A stretch of DNA of 64,000 nucleotides from Metalysinibacillus saudimassiliensis (lineage in GTDB: Bacteria > Bacillota > Bacilli > Bacillales_A > Planococcaceae). The stretch is from assembly GCA_000935965.1 (NCBI GenBank), contig LN483073.1, positions 61,001 through 125,000 on the forward strand, in the 5' to 3' direction. Below are positions 50,964 through 61,384 of the stretch, in pieces. How positions within the stretch are numbered: position 1 is the first letter of the stretch; each line of letters opens with the position of its first letter. Below the pieces are notes generated by a model that was not told where the DNA came from, did no database searches, and saw nothing but the letters and a program-made list of their open reading frames with translations. A program made the position numbers and the translations under genes.

Positions 50964-51362
50964 ATGACAATGACTGATCCGATTGCAGATATGTTAACTC
51001 GTATCCGTAATGCGAACATGGTTCGTCACGAGAAGTTAGAAGTACCGGCTTCAAACGTGAAAAAAGAAATCGCTGAAATTTTAAAGCGTGAAGGTTTCGT
51101 ACGCGATGTTGAGTATGTTGAAGACAACAAGCAAGGTATTATTCGTATCTTCTTAAAATATGGTAAAGATAACGAACGTGTTATCACAGGCCTAAAACGT
51201 ATTTCTAAACCAGGATTACGTGTTTACGCTAAAACAAATGAAGTACCAAAAGTACTAAACGGTCTTGGTATCGCTTTAGTATCAACTTCAAACGGTGTTT
51301 TAACTGACAAAGAAGCTCGCGCTAAACAAGTTGGCGGCGAAGTTCTAGCATACGTTTGGTAA
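50964..51362 (+). CDS. rpsH: 30S ribosomal protein S8
   Basis: S8 organises the 16S central domain; in E. coli it represses the spc operon. The 132-residue product has [30 protein letters not shown] and [26 protein letters not shown] precedes the ATG; a second ATG two codons later is possible. Confidence 0.97.
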   Translation: MTMTDPIADMLTRIRNANMVRHEKLEVPASNVKKEIAEILKREGFVRDVEYVEDNKQGIIRIFLKYGKDNERVITGLKRISKPGLRVYAKTNEVPKVLNGLGIALVSTSNGVLTDKEARAKQVGGEVLAYVW

Positions 51363-51392
51363 TAAGCAATAAAGGAATGGAGGTGCAACTTA

Positions 51393-51932
51393 ATGTCTCG
51401 TATTGGTAAAAATCCAATTGAGGTACCAGCAGGCGTAACTGTTACTGTTGCTGAAGGCAACACAGTTACTGTTAAAGGACCTAAAGGCGAACTAACTCGC
51501 TCTTTAAATTCAGATATGAAAATCGAACAAGAAGGTACAGTGATTACTATCACTCGTCCATCTGAATCGAAAGATCACCGTATGAATCACGGTACTACAC
51601 GTGCGCTATTAGCGAACATGGTTACTGGTGTTTCTGAAGGTTTCACACGTAAACTTGAATTAAATGGTGTTGGTTACCGTGCTCAACTGCAAGGTACTAA
51701 ATTAGTGTTAAACGTAGGTTTATCACACCCAGTAGAATTCACACCTGAAGCAGGTGTTGAAGTTGAAGTACCAGCAAACAATATTATTGTTGTTAAGGGT
51801 ATTAGCAAAGAACGTGTAGGCGCTCTTGCATCTAATATTCGTGCTGTACGTCCACCAGAGCCTTATAAAGGTAAAGGTATCCGTTATGAAGGCGAATATG
51901 TTCGTCGTAAAGAAGGTAAAACAGGTAAATAA
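51393..51932 (+). CDS. rplF: 50S ribosomal protein L6
   Basis: L6 lies near the GTPase centre and sarcin-ricin loop. The 179-residue product has the duplicated L6 fold, starting [18 protein letters not shown], with the C-terminal signature [30 protein letters not shown] precedes the ATG. Confidence 0.97.
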   Translation: MSRIGKNPIEVPAGVTVTVAEGNTVTVKGPKGELTRSLNSDMKIEQEGTVITITRPSESKDHRMNHGTTRALLANMVTGVSEGFTRKLELNGVGYRAQLQGTKLVLNVGLSHPVEFTPEAGVEVEVPANNIIVVKGISKERVGALASNIRAVRPPEPYKGKGIRYEGEYVRRKEGKTGK

Positions 51933-51964
51933 TGCGTAAACCGCATTAGAAAGGAGTGACCTCT

Positions 51965-52324
51965 GTGATTACGAAACAAGATAAAAATCAAGTTCGTAAA
52001 AAACGTCATGCGCGTGTTCGTACAAAAATCTCAGGTACTGCTGAGCGTCCACGTTTAAACGTATTCCGTTCAAACAAGAACATCTATGCGCAATTAATCG
52101 ATGATGTTGCAGGTGTTACAATTGTGAGCGCTTCTTCAAAAGAAACAGGATTTGAAGGTGCTGGCAATAATGTAGAAGCTGCTACAAAAATTGGTGAAAC
52201 AATCGCTAAACGCGCTGCGGAAAAAAATATTACAGCTGTAGTATTTGACCGCGGTGGTTACTTATATCATGGCCGTGTTAAAGCTTTAGCTGAAGCTGCA
52301 CGCGAAAACGGCTTACAATTTTAA
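51965..52324 (+). CDS. rplR: 50S ribosomal protein L18
   Basis: L18 binds 5S rRNA with L5. The 119-residue product has [20 protein letters not shown], and the C-terminal [22 protein letters not shown] chose GTG 51965, eight bases after AAGGAG; a frame opening at 51956 overlaps that site. Confidence 0.96.
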   Translation: MITKQDKNQVRKKRHARVRTKISGTAERPRLNVFRSNKNIYAQLIDDVAGVTIVSASSKETGFEGAGNNVEAATKIGETIAKRAAEKNITAVVFDRGGYLYHGRVKALAEAARENGLQF

Positions 52325-52345
52325 TAAGAAGGAGGGACACATTTC

Positions 52346-52849
52346 ATGAGTCAAATTGATGCAAACAAACTTGCAGAACTTGAAGAACGCGTTGTAACAA
52401 TCAACCGCGTTGCTAAAGTTGTTAAAGGTGGACGTCGTTTCCGCTTTACAGCACTTGTTGTTGTTGGCGATAAAGACGGACATGTAGGCTTCGGTACTGG
52501 TAAAGCTCAAGAGGTTCCAGATGCAATCCGTAAAGCTGTTGACGACGCAAAGAAAAACTTAGTTGCAGTGCCACGTGTAGATGGAACAACTCCACACTTA
52601 GTGATTGGTCGCTTCGGCGCAGGAGAAGTTTTAATTAAACCTGCTGCTCCAGGTACAGGGGTAATCGCTGGTGGTCCAGTGCGTGCCGTACTTGAATTAG
52701 CTGGTATTACTGATATTCTTTCAAAATCACTTGGTTCAAACACGCCAATTAACATGGTACGTGCTACAATCCAAGGTTTAACTGAATTAAAACGTGTTGA
52801 GGACGTTGCTAAACTACGTGGTAAATCAGTGGAAGAAATATTAGGTTAA
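52346..52849 (+). CDS. rpsE: 30S ribosomal protein S5
   Basis: S5 acts in decoding fidelity and mRNA entry. The 167-residue product has an N-terminal double-stranded RNA-binding domain ([20 protein letters not shown]), and the S5 C-terminal fold with [19 protein letters not shown]. The spectinomycin loop region looks standard. AAGGAGGG precedes the ATG. Confidence 0.97.
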   Translation: MSQIDANKLAELEERVVTINRVAKVVKGGRRFRFTALVVVGDKDGHVGFGTGKAQEVPDAIRKAVDDAKKNLVAVPRVDGTTPHLVIGRFGAGEVLIKPAAPGTGVIAGGPVRAVLELAGITDILSKSLGSNTPINMVRATIQGLTELKRVEDVAKLRGKSVEEILG

Positions 52850-52864
52850 GGGGGGAATTAACTA

Positions 52865-53047
52865 ATGGCTAACAAATTACAAATTACCCTTACTAAATCT
52901 GTGATTGGTTCTAAACCAACACAACGTAAAACTGTGCAAGCTTTAGGCTTACGTAAAATGAACCAAACTGTAGAACACAACGATAACGCTGCTGTTCGCG
53001 GTATGTTAGATAAAGTAGCTCACTTAGTTACTGTAACAGAAAATTAA
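52865..53047 (+). CDS. rpmD: 50S ribosomal protein L30
   Basis: This small large-subunit protein has 60 residues, the usual bacterial length, with [27 protein letters not shown] start (shown here in part) and [25 protein letters not shown] precedes the ATG. It lies between rpsE and rplO as in all Bacillales. Confidence 0.96.
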   Translation: MANKLQITLTKSVIGSKPTQRKTVQALGLRKMNQTVEHNDNAAVRGMLDKVAHLVTVTEN

Positions 53048-53081
53048 TTTTCAATTATCGAACAAGGAGGTGCCACCCATT

Positions 53082-53522
53082 ATGAAACTGCATGAGTTAA
53101 AACCATCAGAAGGATCACGCAAAGTACGCAATCGCGTAGGACGCGGTATCGGTTCTGGTAACGGTAAAACAGCAGGTAAAGGTCATAAAGGTCAAAACGC
53201 TCGTTCAGGTGGCGGCGTACGCCCAGGCTTTGAAGGCGGTCAAAACCCGTTATACCGTCGTTTACCAAAACGCGGCTTTACGAACATTAATCGTAAAGAA
53301 TACGCTATTGTAAACCTTGACACTTTAAACCGTTTCGAAGATGGCGCAGAGGTTACACCAACAGCGCTTGTCGAAACTGGTATTGTGAGCAAAGAGTTAG
53401 CTGGAATTAAAGTTTTAGGAAACGGAACTTTAACTAAAAAGCTAACAGTAAAAGCTCATAAATTCTCAGCTTCTGCTAAAGAAGCAATCGAGAATGCTGG
53501 CGGACAAACTGAGGTGATTTAA
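53082..53522 (+). CDS. rplO: 50S ribosomal protein L15
   Basis: L15 is an assembly protein with a long basic N-terminal extension. The 146-residue product has [20 protein letters not shown], the glycine-rich [19 protein letters not shown] and the C-terminal [13 protein letters not shown] 53082 follows AAGGAGGTG. The stop overlaps the secY start. Confidence 0.97.
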   Translation: MKLHELKPSEGSRKVRNRVGRGIGSGNGKTAGKGHKGQNARSGGGVRPGFEGGQNPLYRRLPKRGFTNINRKEYAIVNLDTLNRFEDGAEVTPTALVETGIVSKELAGIKVLGNGTLTKKLTVKAHKFSASAKEAIENAGGQTEVI

Positions 53523-54820
53523 TGTTTCAAACAATCTCAAACTTTATGCGTGTTCGAGATATTAGAAATAAAATCATTTTCACACTATTAATGCTGATCG
53601 TCTTCCGTATTGGTACCTTCGTACCAGTACCGGGCGTTGATGCAAGTGTATTACAGGCAGCGAATGAGTTTAACTTAGTCGGCTTCCTTAATACATTCGG
53701 CGGTGGTGCGCTAGCAAAATTCTCTATCTTCGCGATGGGTATTATGCCGTACATCACAGCTTCAATTATCGTTCAGCTTTTACAAATGGACGTTGTTCCT
53801 AAGTTTGCTGAGTGGGCAAAACAAGGTGAAGTCGGAAGACGTAAACTTGCGCAGTTCACACGTTATTTCACAATCGTATTAGCGTTTATCCAATCATTTG
53901 CGATGTCATTTGGCTTCAATAAAATGTATGGTGGACAGTTAATTCAAGATGAGTCGATTTTAACGTACGTAACAATTTCAATTGTATTGACAGCGGGTAC
54001 AGCTTTCCTTTTATGGTTATCTGAACAAATTACTGCCTACGGTGTAGGTAATGGTGTCTCAATTGTAATTTTCGCGGGTATCGTAGCTGCCATTCCCAAT
54101 GCAGCTAATCAACTTTACGCGCAACAAATCCAAGGTGCAGGTGAACAGTTATTTATTAACTTAGTAATCATTGGTTTATTACTATTAGTTATTCTGGCAG
54201 TTATTGTGGCTGTAATTTACGTGCAACAAGCACTTCGTAAAATTCCAATCCAATATGCTAAACGTGTAACTGGTCGTAGCCAACAACAACAAGGTGGTCA
54301 ACAAACGCATTTACCGTTAAAAGTAAACGCAGCAGGTGTTATTCCGGTAATCTTTGCTGTGGCGTTTATCGTTACGCCTCAAACGTTGTCAATGTTCTTT
54401 GGTGAAAACAATATAACTACATTTATCCAACATACTTTTGATTATACAAAACCTGTTGGTATGATGATTTATGTTGCTTTAATCGTTGCCTTCACATACT
54501 TCTATGCATTCGTTCAAGTGAATCCTGAAAATGTGGCAGACAACTTAAAGAAACAAGGTGCTTACATCCCGGGCATTCGTCCAGGTGCAAACACACAAGA
54601 ATACTTAACGAGTGTACTATACCGCTTGACGTTTGTTGGAGCGATTTTCTTAACGGTAATTGCCATTATGCCAATTATCTTTATTAATGTAATGAACCTT
54701 CCACAATCAGCTCAAATTGGTGGTACGAGTATGATTATCGTAGTAGGCGTTGCGCTTGAAACGATGAAACAGCTAGAATCTCAACTTGTTAAGCGTCACT
54801 ACAAAGGCTTTATGAAATAA
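53522..54820 (+). CDS. secY: Protein translocase subunit SecY
   Basis: SecY is the channel of the Sec translocon. The 432-residue product has ten membrane helices, the plug and first-helix region (FRIGTFVPVPGVDASVL), and the C5-loop ending with QEYLTSVLYRLTFVGA. Its partner SecE is at 26095. The start codon shares bases with the rplO stop, giving coupling to ribosomal protein synthesis. Confidence 0.97.
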   Translation: MFQTISNFMRVRDIRNKIIFTLLMLIVFRIGTFVPVPGVDASVLQAANEFNLVGFLNTFGGGALAKFSIFAMGIMPYITASIIVQLLQMDVVPKFAEWAKQGEVGRRKLAQFTRYFTIVLAFIQSFAMSFGFNKMYGGQLIQDESILTYVTISIVLTAGTAFLLWLSEQITAYGVGNGVSIVIFAGIVAAIPNAANQLYAQQIQGAGEQLFINLVIIGLLLLVILAVIVAVIYVQQALRKIPIQYAKRVTGRSQQQQGGQQTHLPLKVNAAGVIPVIFAVAFIVTPQTLSMFFGENNITTFIQHTFDYTKPVGMMIYVALIVAFTYFYAFVQVNPENVADNLKKQGAYIPGIRPGANTQEYLTSVLYRLTFVGAIFLTVIAIMPIIFINVMNLPQSAQIGGTSMIIVVGVALETMKQLESQLVKRHYKGFMK

Positions 54821-54862
54821 TGTTGGTTTATGGGAACGGTTGTCGTTTCCTTAACCAGCTAA

Positions 54863-55540
<678 letters not shown>

Positions 55541-55859
55541 TACCCGGCTCCGGGCGCAGAATACTGCTTCCGTGGGAGCATGCGGGAGCAACAACGAAAC
55601 ATAATTTTTTGAGAGTTGCAAAAGCATATTGTGCCCGGTATATGCATGCTATTAATTTAGTAGCGCATGAAATGGGTTCGTGGAAGCATCTGTATTTGCT
55701 CGGATTGTGTGAAGCGAAAACCAAACGAGGCGTCTTTCGAACATCTCTCATGCAATCCAAACATATATGTTGAAACGAGTTGCTTCGAGTAAGAAGTGTG
55801 CGCTGCAATTATGTAACGTACAAGACCTGAATACGCATATAGAAGGGAGACAGAGTAAG
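55541..55859. other. adk-infA gap without map gene
   Basis: These 319 bases contain no intact gene with a ribosome site. The first 60 bases are GC-rich with two small hairpins (CCCGGCTCCGGG; TGCTTC/GGAGCA). One frame stays open from 55540 to about 55757, and a second runs into infA from 55767, but neither reads as a known protein. A weak promoter TTGCAA-17-TATATG may serve infA. Bacillales usually have map and often a KOW-domain gene here. Confidence 0.6.
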
Positions 55860-56078
55860 ATGGCGAAAGATGATGTAATTGAAGTCGAAGGTACAGTTGT
55901 TGAGACTTTGCCAAACGCGATGTTTAAGGTAGAATTAGAGAACGGTCATATCGTGCTAGCACACGTATCTGGTAAGATTCGTATGCACTTTATCCGTATT
56001 TTACCTGGAGATAAGGTTACTATCGAGTTATCTCCATACGATTTAACTCGCGGTCGTATCACATACCGTTTTAAATAA
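55860..56078 (+). CDS. infA: Translation initiation factor IF-1
   Basis: IF-1 occupies the A site during initiation. The 72-residue product is a single OB/S1 domain starting [20 protein letters not shown] and ending [14 protein letters not shown] 55860 follows AAGGGAGA; an in-frame ATG at 55767 would add 31 residues of unrelated sequence. Confidence 0.97.
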   Translation: MAKDDVIEVEGTVVETLPNAMFKVELENGHIVLAHVSGKIRMHFIRILPGDKVTIELSPYDLTRGRITYRFK

Positions 56079-56115
56079 TCTTTTGCACTCCGGACTATTA
56101 AGGAGGTTAGGTTAG

Positions 56116-56229
<114 letters not shown>

Positions 56230-56252
56230 TCCTAAAGGAGGTGCTGTAACTC

Positions 56253-56618
56253 ATGGCACGTATTGCTGGTGTTGATATCCCTCGCGACAAACGCGTGGTA
56301 ATTTCATTAACTTATATCTACGGTGTTGGTAAAACAACAGCTCAAAAAGTTCTAGCTGCCGCTGGAATTTCTGAAGAAGCTCGCGTACGCGACTTAACTG
56401 AAGATGAGCTAAACAAAATCCGTGAACAACTGGATTCATACAAATTAGAGGGTGACTTACGTCGTGAAACTTCTTTAAACGTTAAGCGTTTAATGGAAAT
56501 TGGTTCATTACGTGGTATCCGTCATCGTCGTGGTTTACCAGTTCGTGGTCAGAATACGAAGAACAACGCTCGTACGCGTAAAGGTCCTCGTAAAACTGTA
56601 GCGAACAAGAAAAAATAA
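56253..56618 (+). CDS. rpsM: 30S ribosomal protein S13
   Basis: S13 forms intersubunit bridges from the 30S head. The 121-residue product has [20 protein letters not shown], the H2TH-like region and the C-terminal [20 protein letters not shown] tail reaching P-site tRNA. AAAGGAGGTG precedes the ATG. Confidence 0.97.
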   Translation: MARIAGVDIPRDKRVVISLTYIYGVGKTTAQKVLAAAGISEEARVRDLTEDELNKIREQLDSYKLEGDLRRETSLNVKRLMEIGSLRGIRHRRGLPVRGQNTKNNARTRKGPRKTVANKKK

Positions 56619-56625
56619 TCGGTAA

Positions 56626-57033
<408 letters not shown>

Positions 57034-57035
57034 TG

Positions 57036-57064
57036 GGTGCTAACTCAACTTGTTGAGTGACACC
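57036..57064 (+). other. Hairpin between rpsK and rpoA
   Basis: ACTCAA and TTGAGT pair around CTTG, with outer GGTG/CACC. No T-run follows, so it is probably an mRNA processing, stability or ribosome-release element rather than a terminator. Confidence 0.5.
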
Positions 57065-57153
57065 ATCTGATGTACATTCGTCTTGTGCAAAATTAATCTA
57101 ATTAATTGATGGATAAACCTATTCATTCGATGTTTTGAAGGAGGGTAAATTGA

Positions 57154-58098
57154 ATGATCGAAATTGAAAAACCAGAGTTTGAACCAAAGGAGATCAGCGA
57201 AGATGCCAAGTTTGGTAAATTTGTTGTAGAACCGCTTGAGCGTGGCTTCGGTAATACTTTGGGTAATTCTTTACGTCGTATCCTTCTGTCTTCGTTACCA
57301 GGAGCTGCTGTCACATCAGTGCAAATTGATGGCGTACTACATGAATTCTCAACAATCGAAGGCGTGGTAGAAGACGTTGCTTCAATTATTTTGAATGTGA
57401 AAAAGCTGGCTCTTAAAATTTACTCTGATGAAGAGAAAGTTATCGAAATAGATGTGAAGGGCGATGGTCAAGTTACAGCTGCTGACATTACTCATGACAG
57501 TGACGTTGAAATCTTGAACCCAGATTTATATATCGCAACACTCGCTAAAAATGGTCACTTACGCATGCGTATGTATGCAAAACGTGGTCGTGGTTATACT
57601 CCTGCTGATCAAAACAAGCGTGAGGATCTTCCAATCGGCGTGATCCCGATCGACTCTATTTACACTCCAGTATCTCGTGTAAACTTCCAAGTGGAAAATA
57701 CACGTGTTGGTCAGTCTTCTGACTACGATAAACTATCGCTTGATGTGTGGACAGATGGAAGCATCAGTCCAAGAGAGGCGATTTCGCTAGGAGCGAAAAT
57801 TTTAACTGAGCATCTTAACATCTTTGTTGATATGACTCATGAGGCACAAACAGCTGAAATCATGGTTGAAAAAGAAGAGAACCTTAAAGAGAAAAATCTT
57901 GAAATGACAATCGAAGAACTTGATTTGTCGGTTCGTTCTTACAACTGCTTAAAACGTGCTGGTATTAATACAGTACAAGAACTTTCAAGCAAGTCAGAAG
58001 ATGACATGATGAAGGTTCGAAATCTTGGCCGCAAGTCATTAGAAGAAGTAAAAGCGAAGTTAGATGAGCTTGGTTTAGGGTTACGCAAAGAAGACTAA
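57154..58098 (+). CDS. rpoA: DNA-directed RNA polymerase alpha subunit
   Basis: The alpha dimer starts polymerase assembly and contacts activators and UP elements. The 314-residue product has the N-terminal domain ([20 protein letters not shown]), a linker near 230 and the C-terminal domain with [20 protein letters not shown] and [22 protein letters not shown] precedes the ATG. Confidence 0.97.
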   Translation: MIEIEKPEFEPKEISEDAKFGKFVVEPLERGFGNTLGNSLRRILLSSLPGAAVTSVQIDGVLHEFSTIEGVVEDVASIILNVKKLALKIYSDEEKVIEIDVKGDGQVTAADITHDSDVEILNPDLYIATLAKNGHLRMRMYAKRGRGYTPADQNKREDLPIGVIPIDSIYTPVSRVNFQVENTRVGQSSDYDKLSLDVWTDGSISPREAISLGAKILTEHLNIFVDMTHEAQTAEIMVEKEENLKEKNLEMTIEELDLSVRSYNCLKRAGINTVQELSSKSEDDMMKVRNLGRKSLEEVKAKLDELGLGLRKED

Positions 58099-58148
58099 GC
58101 GATTTTTAATACAGCTAGATCAGATATAAATGAAGGAGGGAAACATCC

Positions 58149-58529
58149 ATGGGTTACAGAAAACTTGGTCGTACAAGTTCTCAACGTAAAGCGATGTTAC
58201 GTGACTTAGCTACAGACTTAATCATCAACGAACGCATCGAAACTACTGAAGCTCGCGCTAAAGAGTTACGTTCAGTTGTTGAAAAAATGATTACTTTAGG
58301 TAAGCGCGGAGATTTACATGCTCGTCGTCAGGCAGCAGCATTTATCCGTCGTGAAACTGTGACAACTACTGACGAAGAAGGCAATGAGTCTACGACTTAC
58401 GCACTTCAAAAGTTATTTGACGATGTAGCACCACGCTACGCAGACCGTCAAGGTGGTTACACACGTATTCTTAAAGTTGGTCCACGCCGTGGTGACGGTG
58501 CGCCTGTAGTTGTGATTGAACTAGTTTAA
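58149..58529 (+). CDS. rplQ: 50S ribosomal protein L17
   Basis: L17 lies near the tunnel exit. The 126-residue product starts [20 protein letters not shown] and includes [14 protein letters not shown], then [28 protein letters not shown] precedes the ATG. It is the last gene of the ribosomal supercluster, followed by a terminator. Confidence 0.97.
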   Translation: MGYRKLGRTSSQRKAMLRDLATDLIINERIETTEARAKELRSVVEKMITLGKRGDLHARRQAAAFIRRETVTTTDEEGNESTTYALQKLFDDVAPRYADRQGGYTRILKVGPRRGDGAPVVVIELV

Positions 58530-58551
58530 TCCTTCGAACACGCGAATTTGT

Positions 58552-58596
58552 AGGATGGTCCGGTTCACCGGTTGAACGGTCATCCTCTTTTTTTAA
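58552..58596 (+). terminator. Terminator of the S10-spc-alpha cluster
   Basis: AGGATG...CATCCT outer and GTTCA/TGAAC inner pairings form a long stem around CCGGT, followed by CTTTTTTT. Confidence 0.88.
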
Positions 58597-58620
58597 ATGT
58601 TTTATACGACAAATAAATAA

Positions 58621-58768
58621 GCTGAGCGTTATGATGAGCGAGCCTTAGGGCGGCGTCTCGTCTAGCTCTCCGCACCTCATTCTGGTGTAATAAGGCTTGA
58701 GCACCTTATTGCCCGTTTCAAATGTAATGATAAAGCGCATTTCTTGAATGAGGTGCGCGCTTTTTTAT
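58621..58768 (+). ncRNA. Candidate structured RNA element between rplQ and ecfA1
   Basis: Three foldable parts precede a terminator. Hairpin I is GATGAG..GCC with GGC..CTCGTC (58633-58662). Hairpin II is AATAAGG/CCTTATT (58689-58710). A 12-bp perfect long-range helix pairs 58671-58682 with 58746-58757. The terminator AAAGCGC/GCGCTTT (58732-58763, then T) uses the base next to that helix and strands inside it, so the two folds exclude each other. Whether it is a separate small RNA or a 3' part of the ribosomal transcript is not shown. Confidence 0.4.
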
Positions 58769-58784
58769 TATAAGACTTATTTTA

Positions 58785-58811
58785 GGAGCGCCAATTGGGG
58801 TGCTTTTTTTA
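58785..58811 (+). terminator. Second terminator upstream of ecfA1
   Basis: AGCGCC (58787-58792) and GGTGCT-type arm (58799-58804) form a 6-bp stem with one G-U, followed by seven T. Confidence 0.7.
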
Positions 58812-58829
58812 TTTACCTAAAAACGAATG

Positions 58830-58859
58830 TTCACGAAGGGGTAAGAAAACGAGTATAAT
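58830..58859 (+). promoter_or_regulatory. Sigma-A promoter of ecfA1-ecfA2-ecfT-truA
   Basis: TTCACG (58830-58835), 18 bases, perfect TATAAT (58854-58859). The two terminators upstream insulate it from the ribosomal cluster. Confidence 0.65.
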
Positions 58860-58893
58860 GAACAATACATAGTAAACAAAAGGGGAATTGAGG

Positions 58894-59739
58894 ATGACAG
58901 AAATTTTAGCGTTAAATCATGTCACATTTGCTTATCCCTCTGAAGATGACACACCTCGTAATGCTGTGGAAGATGTTTCGTTTTCAATAGCTGAGGGTGA
59001 GTGGATTGCAATTGTAGGTCACAATGGCTCTGGCAAATCAACAATTGCCAAGCTAATGAATGGTCTGCTGTATCCACAGCAGGGAGATGTGCGCTTTATG
59101 CGTAATGTGCTAAATGATGATAATTTATGGGATGTACGTTCACAAATGGGTATGGTTTTTCAAAATCCAGATAATCAGTTTGTAGGTGCAACAGTGCAAG
59201 ATGATGTAGCATTTGCTTTAGAAAATAACGGAGTACCTCATAAAGAGATGGTGCTGCGTGTACAAGAGGCACTAGCACAAGTAAAGATGCAGGATTTTTT
59301 AGATCATGAGCCGCATCACTTGTCAGGTGGACAAAAACAACGAGTAGCCATTGCTGGTGCACTGGCACTGCGACCTAAATTGTTAATTTTAGATGAGGCT
59401 ACTTCGATGTTAGATCCACAAGGGCGTATGGAGGTATTGCAAACGGTGCAACAATTACGTGCTGAAACAGGTCTGACCGTAATTTCGATTACACATGATT
59501 TAGAGGAAGCAATTTTAGCTGATCGTCTATTATTTATGAACGGCGGTAAAAAGTTTGCAACGGGTACGCCTAACGAAATTTTTGCTTTAGGTGATGAATT
59601 AATTAAGCTTGGACTGGATTTACCATTTGCGATGAAACTATCTCGTCTCCTAAAGGCAGAGGGTGTTGCGTTAAATGGTCAAAATATGACAGAAGAAGAG
59701 TTGGTGAATGATATATGGACATCGAACTTCAACGCGTAG
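58894..59739 (+). CDS. ecfA1: ECF transporter energy-coupling ATPase A1
   Basis: This is one of two ATPases of the shared group II energy-coupling factor module that powers vitamin and metal S-components. The 281-residue product has Walker A GHNGSGKST, signature LSGGQKQRVAIAGAL, and Walker B LLILDEATSMLDP. ATG 58894 is seven bases after AGGGGAA; a TTG at 58888 overlaps the site. It overlaps ecfA2 by 25 bases. Confidence 0.94.
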   Translation: MTEILALNHVTFAYPSEDDTPRNAVEDVSFSIAEGEWIAIVGHNGSGKSTIAKLMNGLLYPQQGDVRFMRNVLNDDNLWDVRSQMGMVFQNPDNQFVGATVQDDVAFALENNGVPHKEMVLRVQEALAQVKMQDFLDHEPHHLSGGQKQRVAIAGALALRPKLLILDEATSMLDPQGRMEVLQTVQQLRAETGLTVISITHDLEEAILADRLLFMNGGKKFATGTPNEIFALGDELIKLGLDLPFAMKLSRLLKAEGVALNGQNMTEEELVNDIWTSNFNA

Positions 59740-60584
59740 GGTTTTCCTATGCGGCGGGCACACCTTTTGAAAAACGTGCACTTTATGACGTAGATTTTGC
59801 GATTGAAAGTGGCACATACCAAGCGATTATTGGTCACACAGGCTCAGGTAAATCGACAGTGCTTCAGCACTTTAATGCATTGCTTAAGCCAACTGAGGGT
59901 GAAGTACACCTGGGGGATTATACAGTTACTGCAGGAAAGAAAGCTAAAAATCTTAAGCAAGTACGTCAGCATATTGGTATTGTTTTTCAGTTTCCTGAGC
60001 ATCAGCTCTTTGAGGAAACGGTACGTAAAGATATTATGTTTGGCCCGCTAAACTTTGGCGTAAGTAAGGAAGAGGCCGGAGTACGAGCACAGGAGCTCAT
60101 TAAACTTGTAGGTTTGTCTGAAGAAGTGCTAGATAAATCTCCATTTGATTTATCTGGAGGTCAAATGCGCCGTGTAGCAATTGCGGGCGTACTTGCCATG
60201 AAGCCAGATGTTATTGTGTTAGATGAGCCAACGGCAGGTCTTGACCCAAGAGGGCAAAAAGAAATGATGGATATGTTTTATCATTTGCATCAGCAAGAAG
60301 GGCTCACAACTATTTTAGTTACGCATAGTATGGAAGATGCGGCGCGCTATGCGGATAATATACTTATTATGCATGATGGTACAAATGTGTTGCGCGGAAC
60401 ACCACGTGAGATATTTGCGGATGTAGAGAGTCTGCGTAAGTATCGTTTAGAGCCACCACGTATTGTACGCTTCCAAGAAAAAGTGGAGCAATTACTTGGT
60501 CATAAGCTACCAACTGTTTGCTTAACAGAGGAAGAATTAGCGAAAGCGTTAGCTGAGCGTCTACGAGAGGGGCGAGAGGGCTAG
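59715..60584 (+). CDS. ecfA2: ECF transporter energy-coupling ATPase A2
   Basis: This is the partner ATPase of EcfA1. The 289-residue product has Walker A GHTGSGKST, signature LSGGQMRRVAIAGVLA, Walker B VIVLDEPTAGLDP and the switch LVTHSMEDA. Its start lies inside ecfA1, and its stop overlaps the ecfT GTG, so all three subunits are made together. Confidence 0.94.
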   Translation: MDIELQRVGFSYAAGTPFEKRALYDVDFAIESGTYQAIIGHTGSGKSTVLQHFNALLKPTEGEVHLGDYTVTAGKKAKNLKQVRQHIGIVFQFPEHQLFEETVRKDIMFGPLNFGVSKEEAGVRAQELIKLVGLSEEVLDKSPFDLSGGQMRRVAIAGVLAMKPDVIVLDEPTAGLDPRGQKEMMDMFYHLHQQEGLTTILVTHSMEDAARYADNILIMHDGTNVLRGTPREIFADVESLRKYRLEPPRIVRFQEKVEQLLGHKLPTVCLTEEELAKALAERLREGREG

Positions 60585-61378
60585 TGGATAAAATAATTTT
60601 CGGACGTTTTTTGCCTGGTGATACGTATGTCCATAAAATGGACCCTCGTGCTAAGCTATTATTTATCTTTGGTTTTATTGTCATTGTATTTGTAGCTAAT
60701 AATACGATTACTTATAGTATTTTAGTTGGGATGACACTCTTTGTAATGCTGCTTTCACGCATTAAGCCAAGTTTTTTAATTAACGGTTTAAAGCCTGTCG
60801 TATTTTTAATCATCTTTACCTTCTTATTACATCTCTTCTTTACACGTGAAGGTGATTTGCTTTGGGAGTGGGGCATTCTTAAGGTTTATGAAGGTGGTTT
60901 GCGTCAAGGTATTTATATTTCACTACGTTTTGCCATATTAGTAGTAATGACTTCGTTTCTAACATTAACGACATCGCCTATTGCAATTACAGATGCAATT
61001 GAAATTTTATTAAATCCTTTGAAGAAGATTAAAGTACCTGTACATGAGTTAGCATTAATGATGTCAATTTCATTGCGTTTTATCCCGACTTTAATGGATG
61101 AAACAGATAAAATTATGAAGGCGCAAATGGCACGAGGCTCTGATTTATCTACTGGACCAATAAAAGATCGTATTAAAGCTGTAGTGCCGTTATTAGTGCC
61201 CCTCTTTGTTAGTGCATTTAAGCGTGCTGAGGATTTAGCAACAGCTATGGAAGTGCGCGGTTACAAAGGAGGCGAAGGGCGTACACGCTATCGCCAGTTG
61301 GCATGGCATGTGCGTGATACCATTGCTTTAGTGGCACTTCTCGCACTAGCAGGTGTGTTATTTTATTATAGAGGGTAG
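60584..61378 (+). CDS. ecfT: ECF transporter transmembrane subunit EcfT
   Basis: EcfT joins the ATPases to interchangeable S-components. The 264-residue product has about five to six membrane helices and the two coupling-helix motifs MARGSDLS and AMEVRGYKGG with the Ala-Arg-Gly or Val-Arg-Gly signature. It starts with GTG overlapping the ecfA2 stop. No S-component lies in the window; they are encoded elsewhere. Confidence 0.94.
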   Translation: MDKIIFGRFLPGDTYVHKMDPRAKLLFIFGFIVIVFVANNTITYSILVGMTLFVMLLSRIKPSFLINGLKPVVFLIIFTFLLHLFFTREGDLLWEWGILKVYEGGLRQGIYISLRFAILVVMTSFLTLTTSPIAITDAIEILLNPLKKIKVPVHELALMMSISLRFIPTLMDETDKIMKAQMARGSDLSTGPIKDRIKAVVPLLVPLFVSAFKRAEDLATAMEVRGYKGGEGRTRYRQLAWHVRDTIALVALLALAGVLFYYRG

Positions 61379-61384
61379 GTAACT

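Noticed and set aside
55767..56078. IF-1 with a 31-residue N-terminal extension
   Set aside because: IF-1 is 72 residues and its own ribosome site precedes ATG 55860; the extension has no family match.
58621..58768. Element considered as 4.5S RNA, T-box or known vitamin riboswitch
   Set aside because: None of the conserved cores I know (GGUCCGGAAGG-type loop, GTGGNACCRCG, preQ1 or TPP motifs) is present.
59797..60051. 84-codon frame inside ecfA2
   Set aside because: It is a shadow frame of an intact ATPase gene, without a ribosome site.
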